NCBI GenBank assembly: GCA_002373775.1
Contig: DFJW01000083.1
Coordinates: forward strand, 94,790 to 158,789
Source of the DNA: Ruminococcus flavefaciens
GTDB taxonomy: Bacteria; Bacillota; Clostridia; Oscillospirales; Ruminococcaceae
Reading direction: 5' to 3'
DNA length: 64,000 bases
Shown: positions 25,541 through 34,050 of the stretch, piece by piece
Position numbering within the stretch: position 1 is the stretch's first letter
Layout: each line of letters starts with the position of its first letter
Notes under the pieces: generated by a model
Told to the model about the DNA's origin: nothing
The model's database searches: none
Seen by the model: the letters and a program-made list of their open reading frames with translations, nothing else
Translations under genes and position numbers: made by a program

Positions 25541-27520
25541 TCAGCTTATATCCGCAAGTTCAAGGTAATCTGCACCGTACTCGGAAATATAATCCTTTCT
25601 GCCCTGAAGGTCGTCTCCGAGAAGCATCTCGAATACTTCGGCAGATTCTGCTATATCCTCTGCCGTTACCTTAATGAGACGGCGTGTGTCCGGATTCATC
25701 GTCGTAAGGCTCATCATGTCAGGTTCGTTCTCACCAAGACCTTTCGAACGCTGTATGGTGTGCTTCTTATCGCCTATCTCGTCAAGTATACGCTGCTTCT
25801 CCTGCTCGGTATATGCAAAATAAGTCTTTTCCTTGGTATTTATCTCGAAAAGAGGTGATTCCGCTATGTATACATAACCTTCGCTTATCAGTGTCGGCGT
25901 CAGGCGATAGAGCATCGTCAGTATAAGTGTCCTGATCTGGAAACCGTCAACGTCGGCATCGGTACATATTACTATCTTGCTCCAGCGGAAGTTCTCAATG
26001 TTGAATGTGGAGAGTTCCTTGTTCGCCTTCGTCGTTACTTCTACTCCGCATCCAAGCACTTTTATAAGATCGGTTATTATCTCACTTTTGAATATCTTCG
26101 TGTAGTCCGCTTTGAGGCAGTTGAGTATCTTTCCGCGCACAGGGATAACTGCCTGAAATTCTGCGTCACGGGCAAGTTTTACCGAACCCAGCGCCGAATC
26201 TCCCTCCACGATGTATATCTCGCGGCGTGTCACGTCCTTGGTGCGGCAGTCTACAAATTTCTCGACCATGTTTGCAAGGTCGATCGTTCCGGTCAGCTTT
26301 TTCTTAACATTAAGACGCACTTTTTCCGCATTTTCTCGGCTGCGCTTGTTTATGAGTATCTGCTCGGCTATCTTCTGGGCTTCGTCAGGGTTTTCGATAA
26401 AATATATCTCAAGCTGATGACGAAGGAATTCTGTCATTGCCTCACGGATGAATTTGTTGGTTATCGCCTTTTTCGTCTGGTTGGCGTATGATGTCTGTGT
26501 TGAGAAAGACGACGAAACAAGTATCAGGCACTCTTCAATATCGGCGTAGGTTATCTTGCTCTCGTTCTTCTGATAGCCGTTCACCGACTTGATATAACTG
26601 TCTATCTGCGCCTGAAATGCCCTCTTTACTGCATCGGCTGGCGAGCCGCCGTGTTCAAGGAAGCTGGAGTTGTGATAGTACTCTGTGAGCTTCGCTTTGT
26701 TCGAAAAGGTCAGCGCTACATCAAGCTTTACCTTATATTCGGGCTTGTCCTCACGGTCTCTTCCCTTCTTCTCGGCTGTCCAGTGCTGTATGGAGGTAAG
26801 TGCTCCTTCGCCGGCTATCTCCTGCACATACTCTGTGATGCCTGATTCGTAGAAGAATTCCTGCTCGTTGAATCCGCCTGCTTCATTTTCCGAACGGAAT
26901 ACAAAGAGTATGTTCGGATTGACTATTGCCTGACGTTTGAGGATGTCGCAGAAGAATTCATCTGATACGCTGATATCTGTGAATACTTCAAGATCAGGAC
27001 GCCAGCGTGTCTTCGTACCGGTCTGCTTCTTCTTGCAGGGTTCCTTTTTAAGTCCGCCTACGTTATTTCCCTTTTCAAAATGCAGTTCATATTTATACCC
27101 GTCACGGATGACCTCAACATCCATGAATTCAGAGGAATACTGTGTAGAACACAGTCCGAGTCCGTTGAGTCCGAGTGAGTATTCATATGACTCATCCGCT
27201 GAATCATATTTACCGCCTGCATAAAGTTCACAGTAAACGAGCTCCCAGTTATAGCGTTTCTCATTGTTGTTATAGTCTACAGGACAGCCTCTTCCGAAAT
27301 CCTCTACCTCGATATCGTTGTTCCTGTAATGAGTTATGATTATCTTGTTTCCATAACCTTCACGGGCTTCATCTATAGAGTTTGAGATGACTTCAAAGAT
27401 TGAATGCTCACAGCCGTCAAGTCCGTCTGAGCCGAATATGACAGCCGGACGCTTTCGCACTCTGTCTGCACCCTTGAGCATTGATATACTGTCGTTGCCG
27501 TAATCCTGTTTCTTTGCCAT
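25541..27520 (-). CDS. Type IIA topoisomerase subunit B (ParE-like, divergent)
   Basis: About 659 aa. GHKL ATPase (RVRKRPAVIFGSDGLDG, EVISNSIDEA, DFGRGCPVD), transducer, and Toprim domain with EGDSALGSVKLARDAEFQAVIPVRGKI and CTDADVDGFQIRTL. The usual PxxDADVDGxH reads Q in place of His, and the ATP lid (GLNGLGLCSTQYSS) departs from the usual GLHGVG. The Mg-binding Glu and DxD acidic residues remain, so activity is plausible. Start at 27520 (MAKKQDYGND); the longer frame has no ribosome site. Own promoter upstream. Confidence 0.9.
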   Translation of the reverse strand: MAKKQDYGNDSISMLKGADRVRKRPAVIFGSDGLDGCEHSIFEVISNSIDEAREGYGNKIIITHYRNNDIEVEDFGRGCPVDYNNNEKRYNWELVYCELYAGGKYDSADESYEYSLGLNGLGLCSTQYSSEFMDVEVIRDGYKYELHFEKGNNVGGLKKEPCKKKQTGTKTRWRPDLEVFTDISVSDEFFCDILKRQAIVNPNILFVFRSENEAGGFNEQEFFYESGITEYVQEIAGEGALTSIQHWTAEKKGRDREDKPEYKVKLDVALTFSNKAKLTEYYHNSSFLEHGGSPADAVKRAFQAQIDSYIKSVNGYQKNESKITYADIEECLILVSSSFSTQTSYANQTKKAITNKFIREAMTEFLRHQLEIYFIENPDEAQKIAEQILINKRSRENAEKVRLNVKKKLTGTIDLANMVEKFVDCRTKDVTRREIYIVEGDSALGSVKLARDAEFQAVIPVRGKILNCLKADYTKIFKSEIITDLIKVLGCGVEVTTKANKELSTFNIENFRWSKIVICTDADVDGFQIRTLILTMLYRLTPTLISEGYVYIAESPLFEINTKEKTYFAYTEQEKQRILDEIGDKKHTIQRSKGLGENEPDMMSLTTMNPDTRRLIKVTAEDIAESAEVFEMLLGDDLQGRKDYISEYGADYLELADIS

Positions 27521-27566
27521 TTGCCTCTGCCTTTCTTTGAGTATTATAAAACGAACATTCTTTATT

Positions 27567-27595
27567 ATCATATCACATTACTAAAAATTTTTCAA
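27567..27595 (-). promoter_or_regulatory. Promoter of the topoisomerase B-A operon
   Basis: Minus strand TTGAAA, 17 bp, TATGAT, about 47 bp before the ATG at 27520. Confidence 0.7.
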
Positions 27596-27631
27596 GTACT
27601 TTTTTGCAGATGATCTTATTATGCGCTGTAC

Positions 27632-27647
27632 CTGAGTTTTGTTTCAG
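27632..27647. promoter_or_regulatory. Candidate response-regulator box upstream of the two-component genes
   Basis: The minus strand reads CTGAAACAAAACTCAG. Its first 13 nt are identical to the box before the ABC genes at 29564. It lies about 26 bp upstream of the -35 of the response-regulator promoter, in inverted orientation. Confidence 0.5.
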
Positions 27648-27672
27648 AATTGTTACAATCATGGCATTGCTC

Positions 27673-27701
27673 TTGAAACAGATACGGTTATTTGCTATAA
27701 T
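27673..27701 (+). promoter_or_regulatory. Promoter of the response regulator-kinase operon
   Basis: TTGAAA, 17 bp, TATAAT, about 34 bp before the ATG at 27736. Confidence 0.8.
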
Positions 27702-27735
27702 CATAGTATAAACTATATCGACGGGAGGAAGTTAT

Positions 27736-28407
27736 ATGATCCGCATACTGGTAGTTGATGATGATAAAGACCTTAACCGCCTTATTTGTGCTTACCTCGG
27801 AGACAGCGGGCTATATGCCAAAGGATGCCTTTCAGTCCAGGAAGCATATGACGAAATGTACGGCAGCATATATGATCTGATAATATCTGATATAATGATG
27901 CCTAAGATCGACGGATTCGAATTCGCTGAAACTGTAAGGCAGATAAATTCCAATATCCCGATACTCTTCATGTCCGCACGCGATGACCTCTCTGCCAAGG
28001 AAAAGGGGTTCCGTATCGGCATTGATGACTATATGGTGAAACCAGTTGAACTCGCTGAGCTGGAAATGAGAGTGCGCGCTCTCCTCAGAAGAGCTAATAT
28101 CGCTGAATCAAAAAAACTCACCGTCGGAAGTCTCACGCTCGATGCAGATGCGGTATCAGCTGAGAATAACGGCGAGCCTGTACAGTTGTCCACACGGGAA
28201 TTCAATATACTCTTCAAGCTGCTTTCGTATCCGAACAAGACTTTTTCAAGAGCTCAGCTCATGGATGAGTTCTGGGGCATAGACTCGGATGCCGGGCTTC
28301 GTGCGGTGGATGTATATATCACAAGACTTCGCGAAAAAGCTGCGGATTGTTCCGGTTTTGAGATCAGAACTGTACGCGGTATCGGTTACAAGGCGGTATT
28401 GAAATGA
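27736..28407 (+). CDS. OmpR/PhoB-family response regulator
   Basis: 223 aa. Receiver domain with acidic pocket DDD (residues 8-10), phospho-acceptor Asp in LIISDIMMP, and Lys in YMVKPVELAEL. The C-terminal winged helix (LSTREFNILFKLLSYPNKTFSRAQLMDEFWG ... VDVYITRLREK) binds DNA. Good GGGAGG site. It overlaps the kinase gene by 4 bp (ATGA). Likely regulates itself and the ABC genes downstream, since both promoters carry the same 13-nt motif. Confidence 0.95.
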   Translation: MIRILVVDDDKDLNRLICAYLGDSGLYAKGCLSVQEAYDEMYGSIYDLIISDIMMPKIDGFEFAETVRQINSNIPILFMSARDDLSAKEKGFRIGIDDYMVKPVELAELEMRVRALLRRANIAESKKLTVGSLTLDADAVSAENNGEPVQLSTREFNILFKLLSYPNKTFSRAQLMDEFWGIDSDAGLRAVDVYITRLREKAADCSGFEIRTVRGIGYKAVLK

Positions 28408-29465
28408 AACGTCCGAAGATAGCTAAAAAAGCTATGGGAAGCAGGTTCCCGAAGTCCTTCTTCTGGGGATATTTCGTCGCTCTTCTGCTGATCTCAGGTG
28501 TACATATAGCTTTGCTGCTCGGTATGCAGGAAGCTCATTTCAACGATATCATAATCGTACATGTCATCCTTGCATTCTGGGCACTGGTGGCGGGCGGGCT
28601 TACCCTTTATACAAGAATTCAGGTAAGGAAAACTTATGAGATACCTATGCAGCGCCTTGCTGAGGCTACAGCAAGAATTGCAAAAGGCGATTTTTCTGCC
28701 CGTGTCGCCCCACTTAACAAGAAAAGCGATTTCGATTATCTTGACGTGATGATAGAAGACTTCAATAAAATGGCAGAGGAACTCGGCAGCATCGAAACTC
28801 TGCGAGTGGATTTCTTCTCAAATGTTTCTCATGAGATAAAAACGCCTATCGCTGTTATACAGAATGCTGCGGAAGTCCTTAAAAGACAAGACGTCAATGA
28901 GGTCCAGAGGAAAGAGAATATTGATACGATCACCTCTGCTGCCAAAAAACTAAATACCCTCATCACCAATATCCTTAAACTCAACAAGCTTGAGAACCAG
29001 TCTATAACTCCGCATGTCAGCAGTTTCGATGTCTGTGAACAGCTGGTGCAGTCTGCTATACTGTTTGAAAATGTATGGGAAGAGAAAGGTATTGAATTTG
29101 AAGCGGATATTGCAGATGAAAGAAAAAAGATAGTCGCTGATGAGGAACTCATGCCGCTGTTATGGAACAATCTGCTTTCAAATGCTTTCAAATTCACTGA
29201 AAAAGGCGGCACTGTCTCTCTGCGTGAATATTCTGAGAACGGAAAGATCTATGTTATAGTTGAAGACTCCGGCTGCGGTATGGATGAACAGACCACAAAA
29301 CACATTTTCGATAAGTTCTATCAGGGGGATACTTCACATTCCACTGAGGGAAACGGTCTCGGTCTTGCACTGGCAATGCGCGTCCTTCAGTTGTCAGGCG
29401 GAACTATCTCAGTTGAAAGCAGCCCGGGTGTCGGTACTAAATTCACGGTGATACTTAACGAATGA
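28404..29465 (+). CDS. Sensor histidine kinase
   Basis: 353 aa. Two membrane helices (FFWGYFVALLLISGVHIALLLG and IIIVHVILAFWALVAGGLTLY) are joined by a very short external loop of about ten residues. A HAMP domain, H-box FFSNVSHEIKTPI, N-box and G-boxes (DSGCGMD, GNGLGLALA) follow. So short a loop is typical of intramembrane-sensing kinases that monitor cell-envelope stress or a partner ABC transporter. Followed by a terminator. Confidence 0.94.
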   Translation: MKRPKIAKKAMGSRFPKSFFWGYFVALLLISGVHIALLLGMQEAHFNDIIIVHVILAFWALVAGGLTLYTRIQVRKTYEIPMQRLAEATARIAKGDFSARVAPLNKKSDFDYLDVMIEDFNKMAEELGSIETLRVDFFSNVSHEIKTPIAVIQNAAEVLKRQDVNEVQRKENIDTITSAAKKLNTLITNILKLNKLENQSITPHVSSFDVCEQLVQSAILFENVWEEKGIEFEADIADERKKIVADEELMPLLWNNLLSNAFKFTEKGGTVSLREYSENGKIYVIVEDSGCGMDEQTTKHIFDKFYQGDTSHSTEGNGLGLALAMRVLQLSGGTISVESSPGVGTKFTVILNE

Positions 29466-29491
29466 CATCCGGTGTGCTGATATTTGTAAAC

Positions 29492-29526
29492 GCCCCAAGC
29501 ATGAAAATGCTCGGGGCTGCTTTTTT
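29492..29526 (+). terminator. Terminator after the kinase gene
   Basis: GCCCCAAGCAT / ATGCTCGGGGC with a GAAA loop and one mismatch, followed by a TTTTTT run at 29521. Confidence 0.85.
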
Positions 29527-29563
29527 ATGTTCAAATCAGCCAAGTCGTTCAGCTTTAATAATT

Positions 29564-29590
29564 CTGAAACAAAACTGAAGCATTACTGAA
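29564..29590 (+). promoter_or_regulatory. Three phased CTGAA boxes before the ABC genes
   Basis: CTGAA occurs at 29564, 29575 and 29586, exactly 11 bp apart, so all on one face of the helix. The array ends at the expected -35 region of a TATCAT -10 (29603-29608) that has no good -35 of its own. This is the usual layout for an OmpR-type activator. Confidence 0.6.
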
Positions 29591-29641
29591 ATATTATTAC
29601 TGTATCATACAGTCATACCAAGTGAAACAGGAGGTATGGAT

Positions 29642-30565
29642 ATGGGAATGATAAATGTTAATAAGCTGACCAAGGATTACGGTCACGGAAGAGGGATATA
29701 TGATGTCACCTTCGAAGTCGGTAAGGGAGAAACTCTCGGTTTCCTCGGTCCGAATGGTGCCGGTAAATCCACGACCATCAGACACCTGATGGGATTCTCA
29801 AAACCACAGAGCGGAAACGCTGATATAAACGGTATGGACTGCCGGAAGATGCACAGTGAGATACTGAGGAATGTCGGCTATCTCCCCGGCGAAGTTGCTA
29901 TGCCGGACGGTCTTAACGGTCAGCAGTTCATCCGGATGATGAAAGAGATGCGCTGCTGCGGAAAGAATGACCGGTCAGCGGAACTCATGGAAAGATTTCA
30001 GCTTGATCCGTGCGCTGACATAAAAAGAATGAGCATCGGTGAAAAACGCAAACTGGCTGTTGTTACGGCTTTTATGTCAGATCCGGAGATCCTGCTGCTG
30101 GATGAACCGACAAGCGGACTTGATCCGCTGATGCAGGAAGTTTTCATAGACTTTATAAGAGACGAAAAATCAAAAGGCAAAACTATTCTGCTGTCAAGCC
30201 ATATTTTCAGCGAAGTCGAAGCTCTCTGCGACAGGATAGCCATTATCAAGGACGGCAAGCTGATTTCTACTGTGGATGCTGCTGAAGTAAAGCATGGTCT
30301 GAAAAATGAATTCACTGTCGCTTTCAGGACCGCATCAGACTTTGACAGATTCATGGCAAGCGGCATTGCTACAGAATGGAGTGACAGAAGATCCGGCAAA
30401 TGTACGGTATGTGTTCCTGATGAGGATACTAACTCTTTTCTGAAGGCACTTTCCGGATGCAGGATAAAAAGCCTCGACGAACACTCTGTCAGTCTGGAGG
30501 AATACTTCATGCATTTCTATAAAAGCAGCAAAAAATTCGCTGTGGGAGGTGTGAGCTATGCCTGA
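29642..30565 (+). CDS. ABC exporter ATPase 1 (BcrA/CcmA type)
   Basis: 307 aa. Walker A GPNGAGKST, a signature degenerate to RMSIGEKRK (usual LSGGQ), Walker B ILLLDEPTSGLD and H-loop SSHIFSEVE. I chose ATG 29642, 7 nt after AGGAGG; ATG 29636 is too close. A C-terminal accessory domain follows. It is clearly a tandem relative of the next gene (both begin with a KDYG-GRGI block). Energises an ABC-2 type exporter, perhaps for antimicrobial peptide or drug efflux. Confidence 0.92.
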   Translation: MGMINVNKLTKDYGHGRGIYDVTFEVGKGETLGFLGPNGAGKSTTIRHLMGFSKPQSGNADINGMDCRKMHSEILRNVGYLPGEVAMPDGLNGQQFIRMMKEMRCCGKNDRSAELMERFQLDPCADIKRMSIGEKRKLAVVTAFMSDPEILLLDEPTSGLDPLMQEVFIDFIRDEKSKGKTILLSSHIFSEVEALCDRIAIIKDGKLISTVDAAEVKHGLKNEFTVAFRTASDFDRFMASGIATEWSDRRSGKCTVCVPDEDTNSFLKALSGCRIKSLDEHSVSLEEYFMHFYKSSKKFAVGGVSYA

Positions 30566-31463
30566 GATGATAAGGATAAACAATCTTACCAAGGACTACG
30601 GTAACGGACGTGGTATCTTCGATTTCGATATTTCTATCCAAGAAGGCGAAGTCTACGGTCTCGTCGGTACCAACGGAAGCGGAAAAACTACAACTATGCG
30701 TCACCTTATGGGATATCTGACTCCGGATAAAGGTGATTGCAGCATTGGCGGTCTCGACTGCCGCACTAAGGCGCATGTTATTATGAAGCGTGTCGGTTAC
30801 GTTCCGGGACAGATAGATTTTCCGGATATCGGAAGCGGTACTGATTTCCTGAAAGTTCAGGCGCAGTATCTCGGTATCACGGATATGAACTACACAAATG
30901 AACTCATTGACCGGTTCAAGATCGATACTTCTGCTCCGCTAAGGCGCATGAGCAAGGGCATGAAACAGAAAATGGCTATTGTCGCCGCTTTCATGTCCAA
31001 ACCGGATGTACTGCTTCTCGATGAACCTTCCACCGGTCTCGATCCGGTAATGAGAGATGAGCTCATCGACCTCATACTCGAACAGAAACACAGAGGTGCT
31101 ACTGTGTTCATGTCAAGCCATATATTCAAAGAGCTGGAGGACACCTGCGATAAGGTGACGTTCATACACAACGGGAAGATCACAGATACTATCGGGCGCG
31201 AACTTCACAAGCCCGAACTGCCGGCTATGTATCGTCTGGGATTTGCAAGGAAAGATCAGTACTGTGAATTCATGAAACGCTTTGATGCTATGATAGAAAG
31301 CCGGAACGATGATTACCTGCATCTGAATGTCATGATACCGGAAGACAGGATAAATGAATTCATCGGTATTATTTCGGCTTATGACATGCGGTATATCCGG
31401 TTTATGCCGTATACACTGGAAATGTACTACAAAAAATATATTGAAAACGGAGGCGCAGCTTAA
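30558..31463 (+). CDS. ABC exporter ATPase 2 (BcrA/CcmA type)
   Basis: 301 aa. Walker A GTNGSGKTT, signature RMSKGMKQK, Walker B VLLLDEPSTGLD, H-loop SSHIFKELE. Starts inside the end of ATPase 1 (8-bp overlap) with GGGAGGTG upstream. Two different ATPases with one permease suggest a heterodimeric ATPase pair. Confidence 0.92.
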   Translation: MPEMIRINNLTKDYGNGRGIFDFDISIQEGEVYGLVGTNGSGKTTTMRHLMGYLTPDKGDCSIGGLDCRTKAHVIMKRVGYVPGQIDFPDIGSGTDFLKVQAQYLGITDMNYTNELIDRFKIDTSAPLRRMSKGMKQKMAIVAAFMSKPDVLLLDEPSTGLDPVMRDELIDLILEQKHRGATVFMSSHIFKELEDTCDKVTFIHNGKITDTIGRELHKPELPAMYRLGFARKDQYCEFMKRFDAMIESRNDDYLHLNVMIPEDRINEFIGIISAYDMRYIRFMPYTLEMYYKKYIENGGAA

Positions 31464-32230
31464 TGTTCAGTTTACCTTTATTCAAACAGTCTGTAAGATC
31501 AAATGCAGTGATGTGGGGGGCTATCACAGGTGTTATGTCACTGCTCTGTGTACAGTTCGCAGCTCTCGAAATGACTCAGCCACTCCTGTTCACCATTTTC
31601 TATGGCATGATGACTACTATCCTGCCGGCTATTTACGTTCTTGTCACAGCTAACAAACTAATTGCCGCTCAGGTCGACCGCGGCTCTATGGCTTACGTTC
31701 TCTCTACTCCGACTAAACGAACTACTGTCACGTTCACTCAGTCCGTTTTTCTGGTTCTGTCTCTCGTTCTTATGTTCGCTGTTCAGACTCTCGTTCATAT
31801 CATCGTTAATGCTGCTGTCCCTATTTCTGTGGCTAAAGCTCTGGGCGATGAGGCGCTGCCGGTCGCAGGTGAGCTTACAACAAGAATGATCGTGGATGTC
31901 AATCTTTCTGCTATGACCGTCTGTATCGCTCTCGGCGCTGCTTGCCTCATGTTCTCGGGGATATTCAATACCACTAAGTATTCACTGGGGATGAGCGGCA
32001 TATTTATCGGCGTTAATATCCTCGCTAACATGCTCGCTATGTTCGGCAATCTCGGTGTCAGCGGTCTGGATAAATTCAAGTACCTCACTATCTGCTCTTT
32101 CTATGATTATCAGTCAGTGATATTCTCGGATAACGACTGGATAAAGAAACTCATCTTCCCGATACTCATCGCTTTGCTTACACTGGCTGTCGGTTCTGCG
32201 GTTTTCAGAAAAAAGGACCTGCCGCTCTGA
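31463..32230 (+). CDS. ABC-2 type permease
   Basis: 255 aa with six predicted membrane helices, for example AITGVMSLLCVQFAAL, ILPAIYVLVTANKLI, SVFLVLSLVLMFAVQTLVHIIV and a C-terminal LIFPILIALLTLAVGSAVF. The GSMAYVLSTPTKR loop after helix 2 is the ATPase-coupling region of ABC-2 permeases. ATG overlaps the ATPase 2 stop (TAATG). Completes a two-ATPase, one-permease exporter next to a two-component system. Confidence 0.9.
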   Translation: MFSLPLFKQSVRSNAVMWGAITGVMSLLCVQFAALEMTQPLLFTIFYGMMTTILPAIYVLVTANKLIAAQVDRGSMAYVLSTPTKRTTVTFTQSVFLVLSLVLMFAVQTLVHIIVNAAVPISVAKALGDEALPVAGELTTRMIVDVNLSAMTVCIALGAACLMFSGIFNTTKYSLGMSGIFIGVNILANMLAMFGNLGVSGLDKFKYLTICSFYDYQSVIFSDNDWIKKLIFPILIALLTLAVGSAVFRKKDLPL

Positions 32231-32244
32231 TATGCTTATACATT

Positions 32245-32273
32245 AAAAGAGCCCGTTTTACAGGGCTCTTTTT
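32245..32273 (+). terminator. Terminator of the ABC exporter operon
   Basis: AAAAGAGCCC / GGGCTCTTTTT with an 8-nt loop, convergent with pncB. Confidence 0.88.
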
Positions 32274-32294
32274 CTTGTGTTTATTTGATTATCT

Positions 32295-33497
32295 TCACTT
32301 TCTGTCTCTTTCACGGTCTATGCGGAAATCTACTGAACGCTTGAGATATTCAAGATAGTCATTGTCACGGCACATCGCCTTGCCGATATCGTCGGAAAGC
32401 TTTGCGACCGGTCTGCCGTTCACATACTGGAGCTTTATCACGATGTTGAGTGCTTTCTCTTCTGTATCGTTGGAACAGAATGTGCCTATGCCGAATGATA
32501 CTTTTGACTTGTCACAGAAGTATTCATAGAGTTTCTGCGCACGGTCAAAGTCAAGGCTGTCGCTGAACAGCAGAAGCTTTGTCTTTGGATCAACTCCGTA
32601 TTTTTTATAGTGTGCTATGATCTTCTCGCCCCATGCGTACGGATCACCGCTGTCATGACGGACTCCGGTGTAGTTGTTGACCATGGAACGGTTGAAGTCA
32701 AGCAGGAAAAGGTCTGTTGTTATCGTATCTGTCAGTGCCGTTCCGTTGTCACCGTCATATTCATCATACCAGTCCTTCATGGCATAGTGATTTGTGTATG
32801 CAAGCGGTATGGAATCAATGCCCTGATACATCTGTACAAATTCATGGGCATATGTTCCGATCGGTGTAACGTTGTACTTCATCGCAAGATATACATTGGA
32901 TGTGCCTACGCATTTATCTGTTTCTGTGCAGAGACGTTTCACTACTACATCTTCCCACTCTCTGGAAAGCCTTCTGCGGCAGCCGAATTCCGCGAATTTG
33001 AATGTATAAGTCCCGTCATTCAGTGCCTTTATCTTCGCATCAAGGCGCTCTTCGGCAGACTTCCTCAGTCTGTCATAATCAAACTGCATACGGAAGTATA
33101 CTTCGTTTACTATTTCAAGCAGATATATCTCAAACTGCATTGCCGAGAACAGCGGTCCGTCCACAACTATTTTCAGTTCCCCGCTGTCGTCCAGCTCTGC
33201 TGTAACATAGTCGCGTATCGGTCTCCACAGACGCAGAAACTCTACATAGTCGTTCTTTATAAAGCGTATGGAACGGAGATAATCAAGCTCCTCTTTCTTG
33301 AATGTGAGTGTGCAGAGATGGTCAATCTGGTCGTTTATCTCCTGCACCATCTCAGGCGTGAACACTATCCCCTTGTTGCGGCACTTGAAATAATACTGTC
33401 CGCAGAGATCGGTGTGCTTGTGGAATATGACCTGATCCATATTGAATTTGTACAGGTCAGTGTCAAGAAGTGAGATAACTATGGGCTCAAGTTTCAT
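32295..33497 (-). CDS. pncB: Nicotinate phosphoribosyltransferase
   Basis: 400 aa, normal PncB length. It condenses nicotinate with PRPP (ATP-assisted) to give nicotinate mononucleotide for NAD salvage. Hallmarks: LLDTDLYKFNMDQ at the N-terminus, FAEFGCRRRLS, GTSNVYLA, VRHDSGDPYAWGEK and LLLFSDSLD. GGAGG precedes the ATG. Last gene of nrtR-(radical SAM/NUDIX)-pncA-pncB; ends convergently with the ABC operon terminator. Confidence 0.97.
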   Translation of the reverse strand: MKLEPIVISLLDTDLYKFNMDQVIFHKHTDLCGQYYFKCRNKGIVFTPEMVQEINDQIDHLCTLTFKKEELDYLRSIRFIKNDYVEFLRLWRPIRDYVTAELDDSGELKIVVDGPLFSAMQFEIYLLEIVNEVYFRMQFDYDRLRKSAEERLDAKIKALNDGTYTFKFAEFGCRRRLSREWEDVVVKRLCTETDKCVGTSNVYLAMKYNVTPIGTYAHEFVQMYQGIDSIPLAYTNHYAMKDWYDEYDGDNGTALTDTITTDLFLLDFNRSMVNNYTGVRHDSGDPYAWGEKIIAHYKKYGVDPKTKLLLFSDSLDFDRAQKLYEYFCDKSKVSFGIGTFCSNDTEEKALNIVIKLQYVNGRPVAKLSDDIGKAMCRDNDYLEYLKRSVDFRIDRERDRK

Positions 33498-33508
33498 GGT
33501 GATCCTCC

Positions 33509-34033
33509 TTATATTATGTCTATCTGGCAGCTTTTCATTGTCTCGATCGCTGCATCGTGCTTTTCAGGTGTTACTCCGGCACAGCACTTTTCATCTACTG
33601 CGACCGGTGCTTCCGGAAAATATGCTTTCAGGAGCAGAGCGTTGCTGATAACGCAGATATCTGTGCAGAGTCCGATGAGTTCGATGCTGAATTCATCTCC
33701 GTTCGCCGCTTTTCTGATAAGCTCAGGAAGTTTCACTGATCCGAACGTGTACTTCTCTACCGGTGTGAAGTTCTTTCCGGCAAGTGCTTCTGCTATCGCT
33801 GCATCAAGCTGCCAGCCTTCCGTATCTTTTATGCAGTGAGGTACAGGCAGTTTCCTGCCTTCGGCTGTTTCCATATAGTTTTCAAAGTGAGTGTCAAATG
33901 TTGCGAATACTTCACCTTCAAAAGCTTTGATCTTTGCAGCTGCCGCAGGTATGATCGCACATGCTTCATTTGTTCCGAGTGCGCCGTCTACAAAGTCCTT
34001 CTGCATATCAACTACTATCAGTATCTTTTTCAT
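33509..34033 (-). CDS. pncA: Nicotinamidase-type cysteine hydrolase
   Basis: 174 aa of the isochorismatase fold. Catalytic triad visible: Asp in VVDMQKDFVDG, Lys in VEKYTFGS and Cys in LIGLCTDICVISNA. Next to pncB and under NrtR, so hydrolysis of nicotinamide to nicotinate is the likely reaction, feeding PncB. The usual metal-binding DxHxxxH appears as DTHFENYMET, so one His is not obvious, which leaves some doubt about the exact substrate. Confidence 0.85.
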   Translation of the reverse strand: MKKILIVVDMQKDFVDGALGTNEACAIIPAAAAKIKAFEGEVFATFDTHFENYMETAEGRKLPVPHCIKDTEGWQLDAAIAEALAGKNFTPVEKYTFGSVKLPELIRKAANGDEFSIELIGLCTDICVISNALLLKAYFPEAPVAVDEKCCAGVTPEKHDAAIETMKSCQIDII

Positions 34034-34050
34034 CTTTTACATCTCCTTTA

